64,000 nt of DNA from an uncultured Lachnospiraceae bacterium (GCA_910579805.1 CAJTWM010000001.1:124001-188000); one strand, 5' to 3'; counted from the first letter of the stretch, positions 45,489-53,941 are shown. The notes: generated by a model not told the origin, from the sequence alone. A program made the numbers and translations.

Positions 45489-46625
45489 CTATATTTTATG
45501 ATTGTAAAACTCTTTCAGCATATTGACAATGTAATGAATCTCTTCTTCTTTCAATCCGTAATACATAGGCAGGCGCAGCAGTCTTTCGCTTTCTCTTGTC
45601 GTATAAACGTCCTCTCCGCAAAACCGCCCGAATTTCCGCCCCGCCTCCGAAGAATGCAGGGGAACATAATGGAACACCGCCATAATATCTTTCTTTTTCA
45701 GAAATTCAATCAGTCTGCTCCTTTCCTCTATATCCTTGGTTTTTATATAAAACATATGGGCGTTGTGTATACACCCCTCCGGCACGAAAGGAAGTTCTAT
45801 CTTCCCCTCCTCTTTTAAAGGGGCCAGCAGTTCATAATAAAGCCGCCAGCTTTTCAGCCTGTCCTCGTTGACCTCCTCCGCCATATCAAGCTGCGCCAAT
45901 AAATAAGCTGCGTTCAGCTCGCTTGGAAGATACGAAGACCCGTGATCCACCCAGGTATATTTGTCAATCTGCCCACGATAGTACTTGCTTCTGTTCGTTC
46001 CTTTCTCTCTTATGATCTCCGCAGCTTCCACAAATTTCCCGTCCTGTATCAAAAGAGCGCCGCCTTCTCCCATACTGTAATTTTTCGTCTCATGAAAGCT
46101 GTAGCATCCGAAGTCCCCGATCGTTCCCAACATTTTTCCTTTATAATAGGACATCACTCCCTGCGCGGCGTCCTCTATAACAAACAGGCCGTATTTTTCC
46201 GCGATCCCTAAGATCCTGTCCATCTCGCAGGCGACTCCCGCATAGTGTACCGGTACGATAGCTTTGGTTTTTTCCGTCACGGCATCCTCGATCAGATTTT
46301 CGTCTATGTTCATCGTATCCGGCCTGATATCCACAAATACCGGCACGGCTCCCCTGAGCACAAACGCATTGGCCGTAGACACGAAGGTGTAAGAAGGCAT
46401 GATGACTTCGTCTCCCTCTTTGACCTGCGCAAGCAGGGCGGCTAATTCAGTGGCATGGGTGCAGGAAGTCGTAAGCAGACATTTCTCCGTTCCCGTCTTC
46501 TCTTCAAACCATGTGCTGCAGCGCTTTGTAAACTCACCGTCGCCGCAGATCTTATGCTTTTCCACCGCTTCTTTTATATAATCCAGTTCCCGTCCCACTT
46601 TGGGCGGCACATTAAAATATATCAT
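45489..46625 (-). CDS. wecE: dTDP-4-amino-4,6-dideoxygalactose transaminase (WecE/RffA type)
   Basis: 378 residues from the ATG at 46625 (AAGGAG 6 nt upstream). Starts IYFNVPPKVGRELDYIKEAV and continues HKICGDGEFTKRC, close to E. coli WecE. The PLP Lys sits in FHETKNYSMGEGG (about residue 181). Aminates dTDP-4-keto-6-deoxy-D-glucose (from RfbB) at C4 to dTDP-Fuc4N. The WecD-type acetyltransferase that would finish dTDP-Fuc4NAc is not next to it. A DegT enzyme with another substrate is the alternative, but the N-terminus makes WecE the best match. Confidence 0.88.
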   Translation of the reverse strand: MIYFNVPPKVGRELDYIKEAVEKHKICGDGEFTKRCSTWFEEKTGTEKCLLTTSCTHATELAALLAQVKEGDEVIMPSYTFVSTANAFVLRGAVPVFVDIRPDTMNIDENLIEDAVTEKTKAIVPVHYAGVACEMDRILGIAEKYGLFVIEDAAQGVMSYYKGKMLGTIGDFGCYSFHETKNYSMGEGGALLIQDGKFVEAAEIIREKGTNRSKYYRGQIDKYTWVDHGSSYLPSELNAAYLLAQLDMAEEVNEDRLKSWRLYYELLAPLKEEGKIELPFVPEGCIHNAHMFYIKTKDIEERSRLIEFLKKKDIMAVFHYVPLHSSEAGRKFGRFCGEDVYTTRESERLLRLPMYYGLKEEEIHYIVNMLKEFYNHKI

Positions 46626-46667
46626 CCCGCTCTCCTTTTCAAACCCACTATCGCTCATTATAACACA

Positions 46668-48149
46668 TTACTGCGCTATTTGCACAAAATTTGTAGTTTC
46701 CGTTTCCCCTTTCGGTCTTGCCTCAATAAAAACAGTCCCGCTTTCTCTTGGTATCCGCACGTCAAACCCGTCCCTGCCTCCGCCTGTCCAATCGGCAAAG
46801 ATCTGCTTTTCTCCCTGCTCATCCTGCATATATATCAGATATTCCACTTCCCTATCTTTTAAATTATGGATCGGCGTGATCCGGTAATCCAGCCATTTCC
46901 CCTCCGTTTCACCGCCCGTTCCTTTTTCTGCTTCTCTATCCGCTTCTTTTCCCGTTTCTCCTCCCGTATCCTTTAAAGCTTCTCCCTTTGTCCCTTCTCT
47001 CTTCTCTACCAGAAGCCCTAAGATCCGCTCCTTGGAATGGGACAGTTTTTCCTGATACGAAGGATAAAAATAATCCTCATAAGTAACCGTCCCTTCCTCC
47101 AAACCTTTAAAAAACTCCGCAAAACAGACCGAAAACACTTCCGCGCCATATACGTTCAAATGGCCCTTGTCACGGAACAATGCATCGTCTGTTAAATCCA
47201 ATACCCCTTCTTTACATAGATTAAAATCATAGAAGAAAAGTTCATACTCCTTTGCGATTTCTTTTACCTGACTGACATACCTGTCATAATCGCCATATAA
47301 AGATGCCTGATAATCCGTAACCGGGACGCAGTACAGCGTCAGGCCGATATTCCGTTTTTGACAAAATTCTATGATTTTCCTGAGATAAGTTTCCGCTTCC
47401 TTTGTCATAGGATTTTCCGGAAAAGGCTCAGGGCGGACGGTATCGTATAACACGCCGCCCTCCGCCTTATGCCCGGAATAGTAAAATCCATCCTTTACAT
47501 AAGTTTCCGTCACCCCGTTAAGCACATTTTCCACATAATAATTCCGATAGTTCTCCGTTCTTTTCTGACGAATCGTTTCTTTGATCTTCTCCGGTTCGAA
47601 GAAATCCGCCGTATAGCGTCTTGCCGGAAGAAACGTCATATAGGCAAGGGACGGGTCGCTCATGGTGAGCATATATGAAAGTTTACGAAAAGAGGGTTTC
47701 ATATAATTGGTATTACGCCAATTTCTCGGCAGTTGGCCCGCTTCTTTGAACCGCCCTTCCTCTCCCGTAGACTGCCCGAAATATAATTCCAGGTACACAT
47801 GAGAAACATCATGATATGTTACCGCTTCTTTTAACAGATAATAAGAACCGTTCAAAGGCTGTGCCGGCGTAGCCATGTTAAAACAGCTTTTCCCCGTTTT
47901 TTCCTTTAAGACCGCCGGATCCATCCCGCAATATACATGGGAAGAGCCCAAAAAAAGGAGGTCTATATTTTCCTGCCTCGTATAAAAATCATGAAACATG
48001 GCCCTCGACCACTCGTTCGTATCGTTGATCAGGGCAAATTCCATACACTTTTCTATCCCGAAAAACAAGCATAGGAAAAGAAAAGCACCTAACGCCCGTC
48101 CCACGGCTTTTTTTCTAAAATTGGAAGTAAATAAACTGACTCGCCTCAT
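46668..48149 (-). CDS. SGNH-type partner of MBOAT acyltransferase (DltD/AlgJ-like)
   Basis: 493 residues from the ATG at 48149 (GGAG 6 nt upstream), overlapping the MBOAT gene end by 35 bp. N-terminal TM anchor (about 20-37), then an SGNH-like domain: LLFLGSSHVYCGMDP (Ser block), and Asp/His block FRDKGHLNVYGAEVF near 335. At about 395-430 is a low-complexity insert rich in Gly/Glu/Lys (GGETGKEADREAEKG), then a beta-rich C-terminal domain (TPIHNLKDREVEYLIYM). MBOAT plus SGNH pairs acylate exported polymers; the extra C-terminal domain is unusual for DltD-type proteins. Confidence 0.85.
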   Translation of the reverse strand: MRRVSLFTSNFRKKAVGRALGAFLFLCLFFGIEKCMEFALINDTNEWSRAMFHDFYTRQENIDLLFLGSSHVYCGMDPAVLKEKTGKSCFNMATPAQPLNGSYYLLKEAVTYHDVSHVYLELYFGQSTGEEGRFKEAGQLPRNWRNTNYMKPSFRKLSYMLTMSDPSLAYMTFLPARRYTADFFEPEKIKETIRQKRTENYRNYYVENVLNGVTETYVKDGFYYSGHKAEGGVLYDTVRPEPFPENPMTKEAETYLRKIIEFCQKRNIGLTLYCVPVTDYQASLYGDYDRYVSQVKEIAKEYELFFYDFNLCKEGVLDLTDDALFRDKGHLNVYGAEVFSVCFAEFFKGLEEGTVTYEDYFYPSYQEKLSHSKERILGLLVEKREGTKGEALKDTGGETGKEADREAEKGTGGETEGKWLDYRITPIHNLKDREVEYLIYMQDEQGEKQIFADWTGGGRDGFDVRIPRESGTVFIEARPKGETETTNFVQIAQ

Positions 48150-49632
48150 AACCCACTCCGTAAATTCCAAACAATACGACCAAACAGAACAGTACCAAAT
48201 AGATTCCATAACGGACTATTACCTTCTTCTCCTCGATCCGGGCAAAGATATCCATGCCCCTGTAACGGATGAAATCCACTATCCACAATAAAACGACTGC
48301 AAACAGCAGAAAAAGAAAATGATACCGGTTCAGCCCCAATGAAAAAATCCCCCCGTCTGTCAAAACATGAAAATTCCTCATGCCCAAAATGCTTTTCAGG
48401 TTCTCCAGCGCGCCCGCAATACCGTCCGACCGGAAAAACAGCCATGAAACGTCGATCGCTAAAAAAGTAAAGACCGCTCCGGCCATCCCCTTTATTGTTC
48501 CCCTCACAGTTCCCGCGTCTCCCTTTGCTTTTAACGGCTTTCCGCTCTTATCCGGATTCCGGTCACCGATTTCTTCCTTCTTTTTCTTTGCCATCCCGTC
48601 CCGTACACAGCCCTCTGCAATCTGATAAATACCGTTCAGGCCGCCCCATACCACATAATTCCATGCCGCGCCGTGCCACAATCCGCTCGCCAGAAATACA
48701 AGCAGCAGGTTTCTGTATTTTATAAAATTCCCCTTTCTGTTCCCGCCAAGAGGAATATACAGATAGTCCCGAAACCATCCTGAAAGCGATATATGCCACC
48801 GGCGCCAAAATTCCGTCACGCTTTTTGCAAAATACGGCGCCTCAAAATTCTCCGTAAGGGAAAATCCCATTACCAGCGCCGCACCTCTTGCAATGGTGGA
48901 ATATCCTGCAAAATCACAATAAATCTGCACTGCAAACAGAAGCGTCGCCACAGCCAGATACACTCCTCCGTAAAAAGAAGGATCTTCATAGACCGCATTG
49001 ATAAAAATGGCGGCCCGGTCCGCGATCACCAGCTTCAGAAAATATCCCCAAAGCATGATAAGAAGCCCTTTTCTCATCCGCAGATAATCAAAATGCTGTT
49101 CTTTTTTTAATTGCCTCAGCAAATTTTTCGACCTTTCAATCGGCCCTGCGACCAACTGCGGAAAAAAAGAGACAAACAGCGCATACCGCAAAAAATTTTT
49201 TTCCGCGTAAATTTCTTTTCTGTACACGTCCACCGTGTATCCCAATGCCTGAAAGATGTAAAAAGAGATTCCCACCGGCAAAAGGAGGCTGAATCCCGGT
49301 TCTATGGGCATAATGGAAAATCGGGCCAGCAGACCGTTTATATTGGACAGGGCGAAATCAAAATATTTGAACGCAAATAAGACCGACAGGTTTATACAGA
49401 CTGTCAGCGCTAAAAACAGCTTTCTTTTCGGAAACCTTTCCATTGCCAAAGCCCCTAAATAAGTCACCGCCGTTACGCTAAAAAGCAGCAGCGCATATCC
49501 CGCGTTCCAACACATATAAAAATAATAGCTGGCCGCCAAAAGCCAAATATATCGCAGCTTTTGCGGGATCAGGAAATATACGCACGTTACGATCGGAAAA
49601 AAAATCAAAAACCCAAAAGAATTAAACAGCAT
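48115..49632 (-). CDS. MBOAT-family membrane O-acyltransferase
   Basis: 505 residues from the ATG at 49632. About eleven TM segments. Family motifs: MLFNSFGFLIFFPIVTCVYF at the start, LLPVGISFYIFQALGYTVDVYR, PQLVAGPIERSKNLLRQL, DFAGYSTIARGAALVMGF, FWRRWHISLSGWFRDYLYIP and catalytic His in FLASGLWHGAAWNYV. Moves acyl groups (usually acetyl) across the membrane for O-acylation of glycan. Coupled with the SGNH gene that overlaps it. The GGGAG in front belongs to an R2 repeat, 12 nt away. Confidence 0.95.
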   Translation of the reverse strand: MLFNSFGFLIFFPIVTCVYFLIPQKLRYIWLLAASYYFYMCWNAGYALLLFSVTAVTYLGALAMERFPKRKLFLALTVCINLSVLFAFKYFDFALSNINGLLARFSIMPIEPGFSLLLPVGISFYIFQALGYTVDVYRKEIYAEKNFLRYALFVSFFPQLVAGPIERSKNLLRQLKKEQHFDYLRMRKGLLIMLWGYFLKLVIADRAAIFINAVYEDPSFYGGVYLAVATLLFAVQIYCDFAGYSTIARGAALVMGFSLTENFEAPYFAKSVTEFWRRWHISLSGWFRDYLYIPLGGNRKGNFIKYRNLLLVFLASGLWHGAAWNYVVWGGLNGIYQIAEGCVRDGMAKKKKEEIGDRNPDKSGKPLKAKGDAGTVRGTIKGMAGAVFTFLAIDVSWLFFRSDGIAGALENLKSILGMRNFHVLTDGGIFSLGLNRYHFLFLLFAVVLLWIVDFIRYRGMDIFARIEEKKVIVRYGIYLVLFCLVVLFGIYGVGYEASQFIYFQF

Positions 49633-49639
49633 AGTTCTT

Positions 49640-49713
49640 GCTAACTCCCATCTGCCCGCTTCAGCGGGCATGCAAATCAGGATCGGGAAATTTTTAATTT
49701 CACGCTAATTCCC
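49640..49713 (-). repeat. R2 repeat, copy c
   Basis: GCTAACTCCCATCTGCCCGC-TTCA-GCGGGCATGC with CAAATCAGGATCGGGAAATTTTTAATTTCACGCTAATTCCC; both hairpins present. The minus-strand GGGAGTTAGC at its end is the only purine-rich site before the MBOAT start. Confidence 0.85.
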
Positions 49714-49780
49714 ATGCATATCACAAGTTTTCTTATGATACTGCTTAAATAGAAAATCGTAAAATCTTCGATTTTTCAAT

Positions 49781-50635
49781 CTATTTCTTTAAAAGGATTC
49801 GGATATACGGCGTAATACTATGATAAATTGCCGGAAAAAACCCGTAATTTTTACGGATAAAATGATACCAGTCTTTTCGGGGAAGACCTTTGGGGGATTC
49901 TTTTTTTCTTATCCTGTCCCGTCTTTTTAGTGTACGGTCCCGCCATGATCCTGTTACGTCATTATCGTTGCAGCGCCCTACATGCTCCGCTGAATTATAG
50001 ATCCGGACTCCCAGTCTGCCCAGCTTCATACCATAATCATAATCGCTCATACTGTGCCTGTAACTGCCGTCCACATTTCCTGCACGGAAGAATACGTCTC
50101 TTGGAATAAGCACGCAGTTTCCGTTAAAAGTATCACACTCTCTGTATTCTTCCGACGGTTCCATAACCGCAAAACGGGCAAAATGTTTTGATAAAAGCTT
50201 GACGCCGCCATAACTTGTCCCTCCGTCCGCGTCTGCCGTAGAACCGGCTATGACGACATTCTGCGCCAAAACTCCTTCCAGATGTTTTTCCGCGTCCCTT
50301 TGTCTCGCAATCAGTTTTTCTATCGCATGTTCGAAAAACGTCACATCATCATTTACCAGTAAATAATAATCTGTTTCTTCCGCCTGTGTCAACGCATATC
50401 CTAACGCTTTTTCCATTCCGCCGTTCCAAAAAAGCTGTCCGTTTCCCGAAAGCAGGGTCAGGGTATAGGGCAGTTTTTTCAACGTCTCTCCCGTATTGTC
50501 CGTACTGCCGTCGTCGGTAACAATAAAATGGAAAGAAACCTCAAGGTTTCCTTCCGCCAAAGTTTTTACGCAGGGTACCGTATACTGTATTCTGTTAAAA
50601 CAAGTCATCATGACCGTCACCGTAGGATTATTCAT
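49781..50635 (-). CDS. GT2-family glycosyltransferase
   Basis: 284 residues from the ATG at 50635, preceded 5 nt away by GGGAG that belongs to R2 copy d. GT-A start VTVMMTCFNRIQYTVPCV, VTDDGSTDNTGETL, LLVNDDVTFFE and the base motif SMSDYDYGMKLGRLG. ENCNDNDVTGSWRDRTL-like C-terminal section (NDNDVTGSWRDRTL) is typical of small-GT2 enzymes acting on surface glycans. It is the first gene after R2 copy d in its transcript. Sugar not known. Confidence 0.86.
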   Translation of the reverse strand: MNNPTVTVMMTCFNRIQYTVPCVKTLAEGNLEVSFHFIVTDDGSTDNTGETLKKLPYTLTLLSGNGQLFWNGGMEKALGYALTQAEETDYYLLVNDDVTFFEHAIEKLIARQRDAEKHLEGVLAQNVVIAGSTADADGGTSYGGVKLLSKHFARFAVMEPSEEYRECDTFNGNCVLIPRDVFFRAGNVDGSYRHSMSDYDYGMKLGRLGVRIYNSAEHVGRCNDNDVTGSWRDRTLKRRDRIRKKESPKGLPRKDWYHFIRKNYGFFPAIYHSITPYIRILLKK

Positions 50636-50640
50636 TTTTG

Positions 50641-50709
50641 CTCCCATCTGTCCGCTTTTGCGGACACTCAAATCAGGGAAGTTAAAAGTGTATTTCTTTC
50701 AACTTTCCA
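50641..50709 (-). repeat. R2 repeat, copy d (diverged)
   Basis: CTCCCATCTGTCCGC-TTTT-GCGGACACTCAAATCAGGGAAGTTAAAAG with a diverged second hairpin (GAAGTTAAAAGTG / CTTTCAACTTTC). Minus strand gives AGATGGGAGCAAAAATG, so the repeat end is the ribosome site of the GT2 gene. Confidence 0.75.
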
Positions 50710-50765
50710 GTCATACCGCTTATGGCGTCAGTGCCGTAAATGGCACAAGCAAACAGCTATGCTTC

Positions 50766-51317
50766 CTATACCCGCTTGATCACTTTCGCCGGGTTTCCCA
50801 CTATCATGCTGCCCGCCTCGAATTTTCCCGAAACTACCGCGCCCGCACCTACAACGCAGCCGTCTCCCAGTTCCGTGCCTTTCAAAATCAGCGCGTTACA
50901 GCCGATAAAACAATTTTTCCCTATCAAAACCGGTTTCGTCCCTATTTTTTCCTTCACATCGGCATTTCGCGCTTCTATCTCCAGAGGATGAAAATCGTTG
51001 TCCAGTATCTTCGTATTCCCACCGATACAGGTATTGTCGCCGATCTCGATCCTGCTTCTCGCATAGACGGTGGCGCCGCTGATCCCCACATTGTCTCCGA
51101 TTCTAATACACGCCTGCGGCGTCCTCGTGACAATGATCGTCCTCTGATATAATCCCACCAGATTTGACAAAAAAGAACTTTTGATCACTACGTTTCTTCC
51201 AAATTCCATTTTCGCGCCCTGTTTGTTAAAAATAACAGGTATTCCTTTCAGCCAAAGTCCCTTTTGGTATTTTACTTTCATAAACTTTAAAAATATTTTG
51301 TAAAAACCTGCGCTCAT
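50766..51317 (-). CDS. Left-handed beta-helix (hexapeptide) acyltransferase
   Basis: 183 residues, AGGAG 6 nt before the ATG. Hexapeptide repeat region from about residue 35 (VVIKSSFLSNLVGLYQR) through IRIGDNVGISGATVYARSRIEIGDNTCIGGNTKILDN in parts, with the NxxH-type catalytic His in NDFHPLEIEARN and C-terminal coils GKNCFIGCNALILKG, VVGAGAVVSGKFEAG. Resembles WcaF/maltose-type O-acetyltransferases of capsule loci using acetyl-CoA. Probably acetylates a precursor sugar in the cytoplasm. Confidence 0.88.
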   Translation of the reverse strand: MSAGFYKIFLKFMKVKYQKGLWLKGIPVIFNKQGAKMEFGRNVVIKSSFLSNLVGLYQRTIIVTRTPQACIRIGDNVGISGATVYARSRIEIGDNTCIGGNTKILDNDFHPLEIEARNADVKEKIGTKPVLIGKNCFIGCNALILKGTELGDGCVVGAGAVVSGKFEAGSMIVGNPAKVIKRV

Positions 51318-51342
51318 TCTGTTCTCCTGCTCTTCCTATATT

Positions 51343-51519
51343 AGAGCATGTTTGAAAATTCATTCCTGCCATTTTAATGGCATGACATCTGCACGCCCCA
51401 CTTTGCGTAATATTTGCACCAGATTTAATCAACGCAGCTGCTGCATCTTTTAAATTTGATATAAATCTCCCACAAACTGTGACGCGCATCCCGGGGAAAG
51501 CAATTTTCAAACACACTCT
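51343..51519 (-). mobile_element. R1 MITE-like element, copy B
   Basis: 177 bp with near-perfect 18-bp inverted ends AGAGCATGTTTGAAAATT / AATTTTCAAACACACTCT. Read on the minus strand it aligns to copy A (29059-29220) over nearly all its length. It contains a small extra palindrome CCATTTTAATGG near its left end. Copies A and B are in opposite orientation 22 kb apart. Confidence 0.85.
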
Positions 51520-51736
51520 AGAGCCTGACGGCTCATGATTATCCATTTTATGGTAGAATACCGGGAATTGCAACCGTTTCAGGCAAGTTTGCCAAAGTTT
51601 GCCCCCAATTTACCGCCCTGCCCTCCGTCGGACGGTTTTAAAAATCCTGAGTGGAAAATATGACTGCAAACTGCAAAATCCAGCCTTTCGCCAAAAACAA
51701 ACTTGGCGCAGGCTGGATTAGCGCGTGTTTGAAAAT
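51520..51736. other. Non-coding stretch with hairpin and R1 end fragment
   Basis: No gene seen. GAGCC-TGAC-GGCTC hairpin lies just after R1 copy B. An imperfect long hairpin ATCCAGCCT...AGGCTGGAT spans 51678-51718. At 51723-51736 a single R1 end (GCGTGTTTGAAAAT) stands without a partner and runs straight into R2 copy e. Confidence 0.5.
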
Positions 51737-51786
51737 TTCACGATCCTGATTGGTACGCCCGCTGAAGCGGGCAGAGGGGAGTTAGT
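51737..51786 (+). repeat. R2 repeat, copy e (inverted relative to the other copies)
   Basis: TTCACGATCCTGATTGGTACGCCCGC-TGAA-GCGGGCAGAGGGGAGTTAG on the plus strand. Only the first hairpin and half of the second are kept. It lies just past the stop of the SGNH lipoprotein gene and abuts an R1 end. Confidence 0.8.
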
Positions 51787-51794
51787 ATCAAATT

Positions 51795-52916
51795 TTATTC
51801 TGTCATGGCATCTTCATAATACAGCAGCAGTTCCGCCGCAATATGCTCCCCCAGCATCCGGTATCCCGTATCGTTCGGGTGGATACCGTCCGGCACCAGA
51901 TTCGCCGTAGTCACGGCGTCCTGAGTACTAAGAAATCCACTGTTATAAATATCAATAATATGATAGCCGTAACGTTCGGCCAAAATCCTTTGTATCTCCA
52001 TATAATCGTTAAAACTCGGCGTTCCTTCATAATCCGTATAAGTGGAAGCGTCCGTCGATAATATGGGATAAGTCGTAACAAAAAAGTATTCTTTATCAGG
52101 ATAGTTTCTCTCTATCGCCTCCACAAACGACTGGATCGCTCCGCAATATCCCGCCGTACTGCCGTTATCCAGCGCGCCGTAACGCTTTTCCTTACTGTAA
52201 TAAAGATAATCGTTCAGCCCGATAAAGATGACCACCGGATCGCAGTCAATATTGATCAGGTTATCAATGTCGGCATCCAGTGATAATTCCACATCGCCGT
52301 AATTGGTTACGGTCCTCCCTGCTTTTCCATGATTCAGAACCGCCTTGAAATCCAACGCCTCGTCAACATAGTTTACATAACTTATCTTATTCCCATTCGG
52401 ATCCAGATTCCCGCCTACCCCTTCGGTAATACTATCTCCGATAAAGACTACCTGCTTGTCCGTCAAAGAGCAATATGCGTTTTCTAAGATTTTTTTATCC
52501 AGTTCATTGATCTTTAAGGTTTTCTCATAAGAAGCCGGCAATGCATAAACCTCGTTCCGTTCTTTTATATATGTCTGCTGCAGCGCTTTCCTGACGGCAA
52601 TCTCCTCAGCGGTCAGGGGTTGAAAAGATGATTCCGGTTCCGGCTGTTCACTTGAGCTTTCCCCCGTCTCCTGCGGGACGTTCTCTGATGCAGCGCCCTC
52701 CCCATTTATCTGGTCCTGCGCCGCGCTTTCCGTTTCTTCCGTTTCGCTCACAGATGCTTCTGTCCCCTCTTCAAGCTCTTGCTTATATTTCTTATACTCT
52801 TGAAACTCCTCATAATCTTTGCGGTATTCCTGATAACCGGCGCACCCCGCCAACTGTGAAACGATCAGTGCCGTTCCTATCATACATACCGATTTTTTCA
52901 CTCTGTCTTTTCTCAT
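51795..52916 (-). CDS. SGNH/GDSL hydrolase lipoprotein
   Basis: 373 residues. Lipoprotein signal peptide with lipobox LAGC at about 22-25, then a Glu/Ser/Thr-rich linker (about 40-100), and a full SGNH domain: block I VVFIGDSITEGVGG, Gly block NHGKAGRTV, Asn block FIGLNDYLYY, Asp/His block DGIHPNDTGYRMLGEHIA. Acts outside the membrane, likely as an esterase on an acylated glycan. AAGGAG 7 nt before the ATG. It is separated from the MBOAT/SGNH pair by the R1/R2 repeats but may counteract their acylation. Confidence 0.9.
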   Translation of the reverse strand: MRKDRVKKSVCMIGTALIVSQLAGCAGYQEYRKDYEEFQEYKKYKQELEEGTEASVSETEETESAAQDQINGEGAASENVPQETGESSSEQPEPESSFQPLTAEEIAVRKALQQTYIKERNEVYALPASYEKTLKINELDKKILENAYCSLTDKQVVFIGDSITEGVGGNLDPNGNKISYVNYVDEALDFKAVLNHGKAGRTVTNYGDVELSLDADIDNLINIDCDPVVIFIGLNDYLYYSKEKRYGALDNGSTAGYCGAIQSFVEAIERNYPDKEYFFVTTYPILSTDASTYTDYEGTPSFNDYMEIQRILAERYGYHIIDIYNSGFLSTQDAVTTANLVPDGIHPNDTGYRMLGEHIAAELLLYYEDAMTE

Positions 52917-52959
52917 GACATTCTCCTTGATGTTTTATCGACTTTACCGTTTACCATTA

Positions 52960-52987
52960 TTTATAATTTGGCAAAGTATTCCGTAAA
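52960..52987 (-). promoter_or_regulatory. Possible promoter of the SGNH lipoprotein gene
   Basis: Minus strand TTTACG (52982-52987), 16-bp spacer, TATAAA (52960-52965), about 45 bp before the start codon. Confidence 0.35.
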
Positions 52988-53010
52988 ATATACCCAAAAC
53001 CAACATATTT

Positions 53011-53086
53011 TCATGTTAACTCCCATCTGCCTGCTTTAGCAGGCATTCAAATCAGGATCATGAAATCTTTAATTTCATATTAGCCC
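53011..53086 (-). repeat. R2 repeat, copy f
   Basis: TCATGTTAACTCCCATCTGCCTGC-TTTA-GCAGGCATTCAAATCAGGATCATGAAATCTTTAATTTCATATTAGCCCC in parts; first stem has the same paired C/T, G/A changes as copy b. Lies in the divergent region between the SGNH lipoprotein gene and the plus-strand GT2 gene. Confidence 0.8.
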
Positions 53087-53116
53087 CATCTGCCCACACA
53101 GATTTTTCTTCGCATC

Positions 53117-53145
53117 TTGACATCCCCAGACACGCCCTTTATAGT
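53117..53145 (+). promoter_or_regulatory. Consensus sigma-A promoter of the lone plus-strand GT2 gene
   Basis: TTGACA (53117-53122), 17-bp spacer, TATAGT (53140-53145), about 45 bp before the GTG start. Confidence 0.75.
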
Positions 53146-53189
53146 ATAAGAAGTGATTTTACAAGCGCAGCGCGCAGATGGGAGCAAAC

Positions 53190-53903
53190 GTGAAGAAAAC
53201 AATTATTGTTATGCCGGTGGCAAACGAAGAAGATACTATGCAGGAAATACTGGACGAGATTCTTTCCCTTCCTTATGATAATCTATATCTCTATCCCGTC
53301 ATAGACGGTTTTTCCAAAGACCGTACCGAAGAGATCATAAGGCGCCGCGCCGCCTCGACCGAAAAACTAAAACTTATTTTCTACAAAGAATCCCATGGCG
53401 TTATAAGCTGTTATCTGGAAGGATTCCGTCAGGCATTAAAAGATGGAGCCGAATTTATTATAGAAATGGACGGCGGCGGCAGCCATCTTCCAAAAGAAAT
53501 TCCCCAGTTTATTGAAAAGCTGGAAGAGGGCTACGACTGTGTTTGGGGATCCCGTTTCACGAAAAACGGAAATGTCAGTAACCTTCCCCTTTACCGCAGA
53601 ATATTAAGCTCCGGCGGTACTGTTCTCGCCAATCTTGTCCTTGGCACCCGTCTCGCAGATATGACCAGCGGTTTTGAAGCCTTCAGACGAGACATTTTAG
53701 AAAGCATGAATTTAGATAACTTTCTTTCTACCGGACATATGTACCAAACGGAGATGCGTTATTATTGCCGTAATTTCCATACGGTAGAAGTTCCTATCCA
53801 CTATATCGGCGGCTCCTCCAGTCTAAAACTGAAATCCGTGACGGAAGCCCTGCGTATTTTATTTCAACTGAAAAAACAGGAACGGAAAGTTTTCATAAAA
53901 TAA
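53190..53903 (+). CDS. GT2 glycosyltransferase, dolichol-phosphate mannose synthase-like
   Basis: 237 residues from the GTG at 53190, 5 nt after GGGAG in the motif CAGATGGGAGCAAACGTG. The ATG at 53178 is part of that ribosome site and is unlikely. IIVMPVANEEDTMQEIL, VIDGFSKDRTEEIIRRR, metal site FIIEMDGGGSHLPKEIPQF, WGSRFTKNG and DMTSGFEAFRR follow the DPM1/PpsD pattern. No C-terminal TM, so it is a soluble or peripheral enzyme. It is the only plus-strand gene of the glycan loci and has its own promoter; it converges with manC across a terminator. Could use GDP-mannose made by ManC. Confidence 0.85.
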   Translation: MKKTIIVMPVANEEDTMQEILDEILSLPYDNLYLYPVIDGFSKDRTEEIIRRRAASTEKLKLIFYKESHGVISCYLEGFRQALKDGAEFIIEMDGGGSHLPKEIPQFIEKLEEGYDCVWGSRFTKNGNVSNLPLYRRILSSGGTVLANLVLGTRLADMTSGFEAFRRDILESMNLDNFLSTGHMYQTEMRYYCRNFHTVEVPIHYIGGSSSLKLKSVTEALRILFQLKKQERKVFIK

Positions 53904-53907
53904 AAGT

Positions 53908-53941
53908 GGCAGCATATCAGAACCCTGCTTCAAATGCTGCC
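53908..53941. terminator. Terminator between convergent GT2 and manC
   Basis: GGCAGCAT (53908-53915) pairs with ATGCTGCC (53934-53941). On the minus strand it is followed by ACTTTTATTTT, a good U-run for manC; on the plus strand by CGCTTTCT, weaker. Confidence 0.7.
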
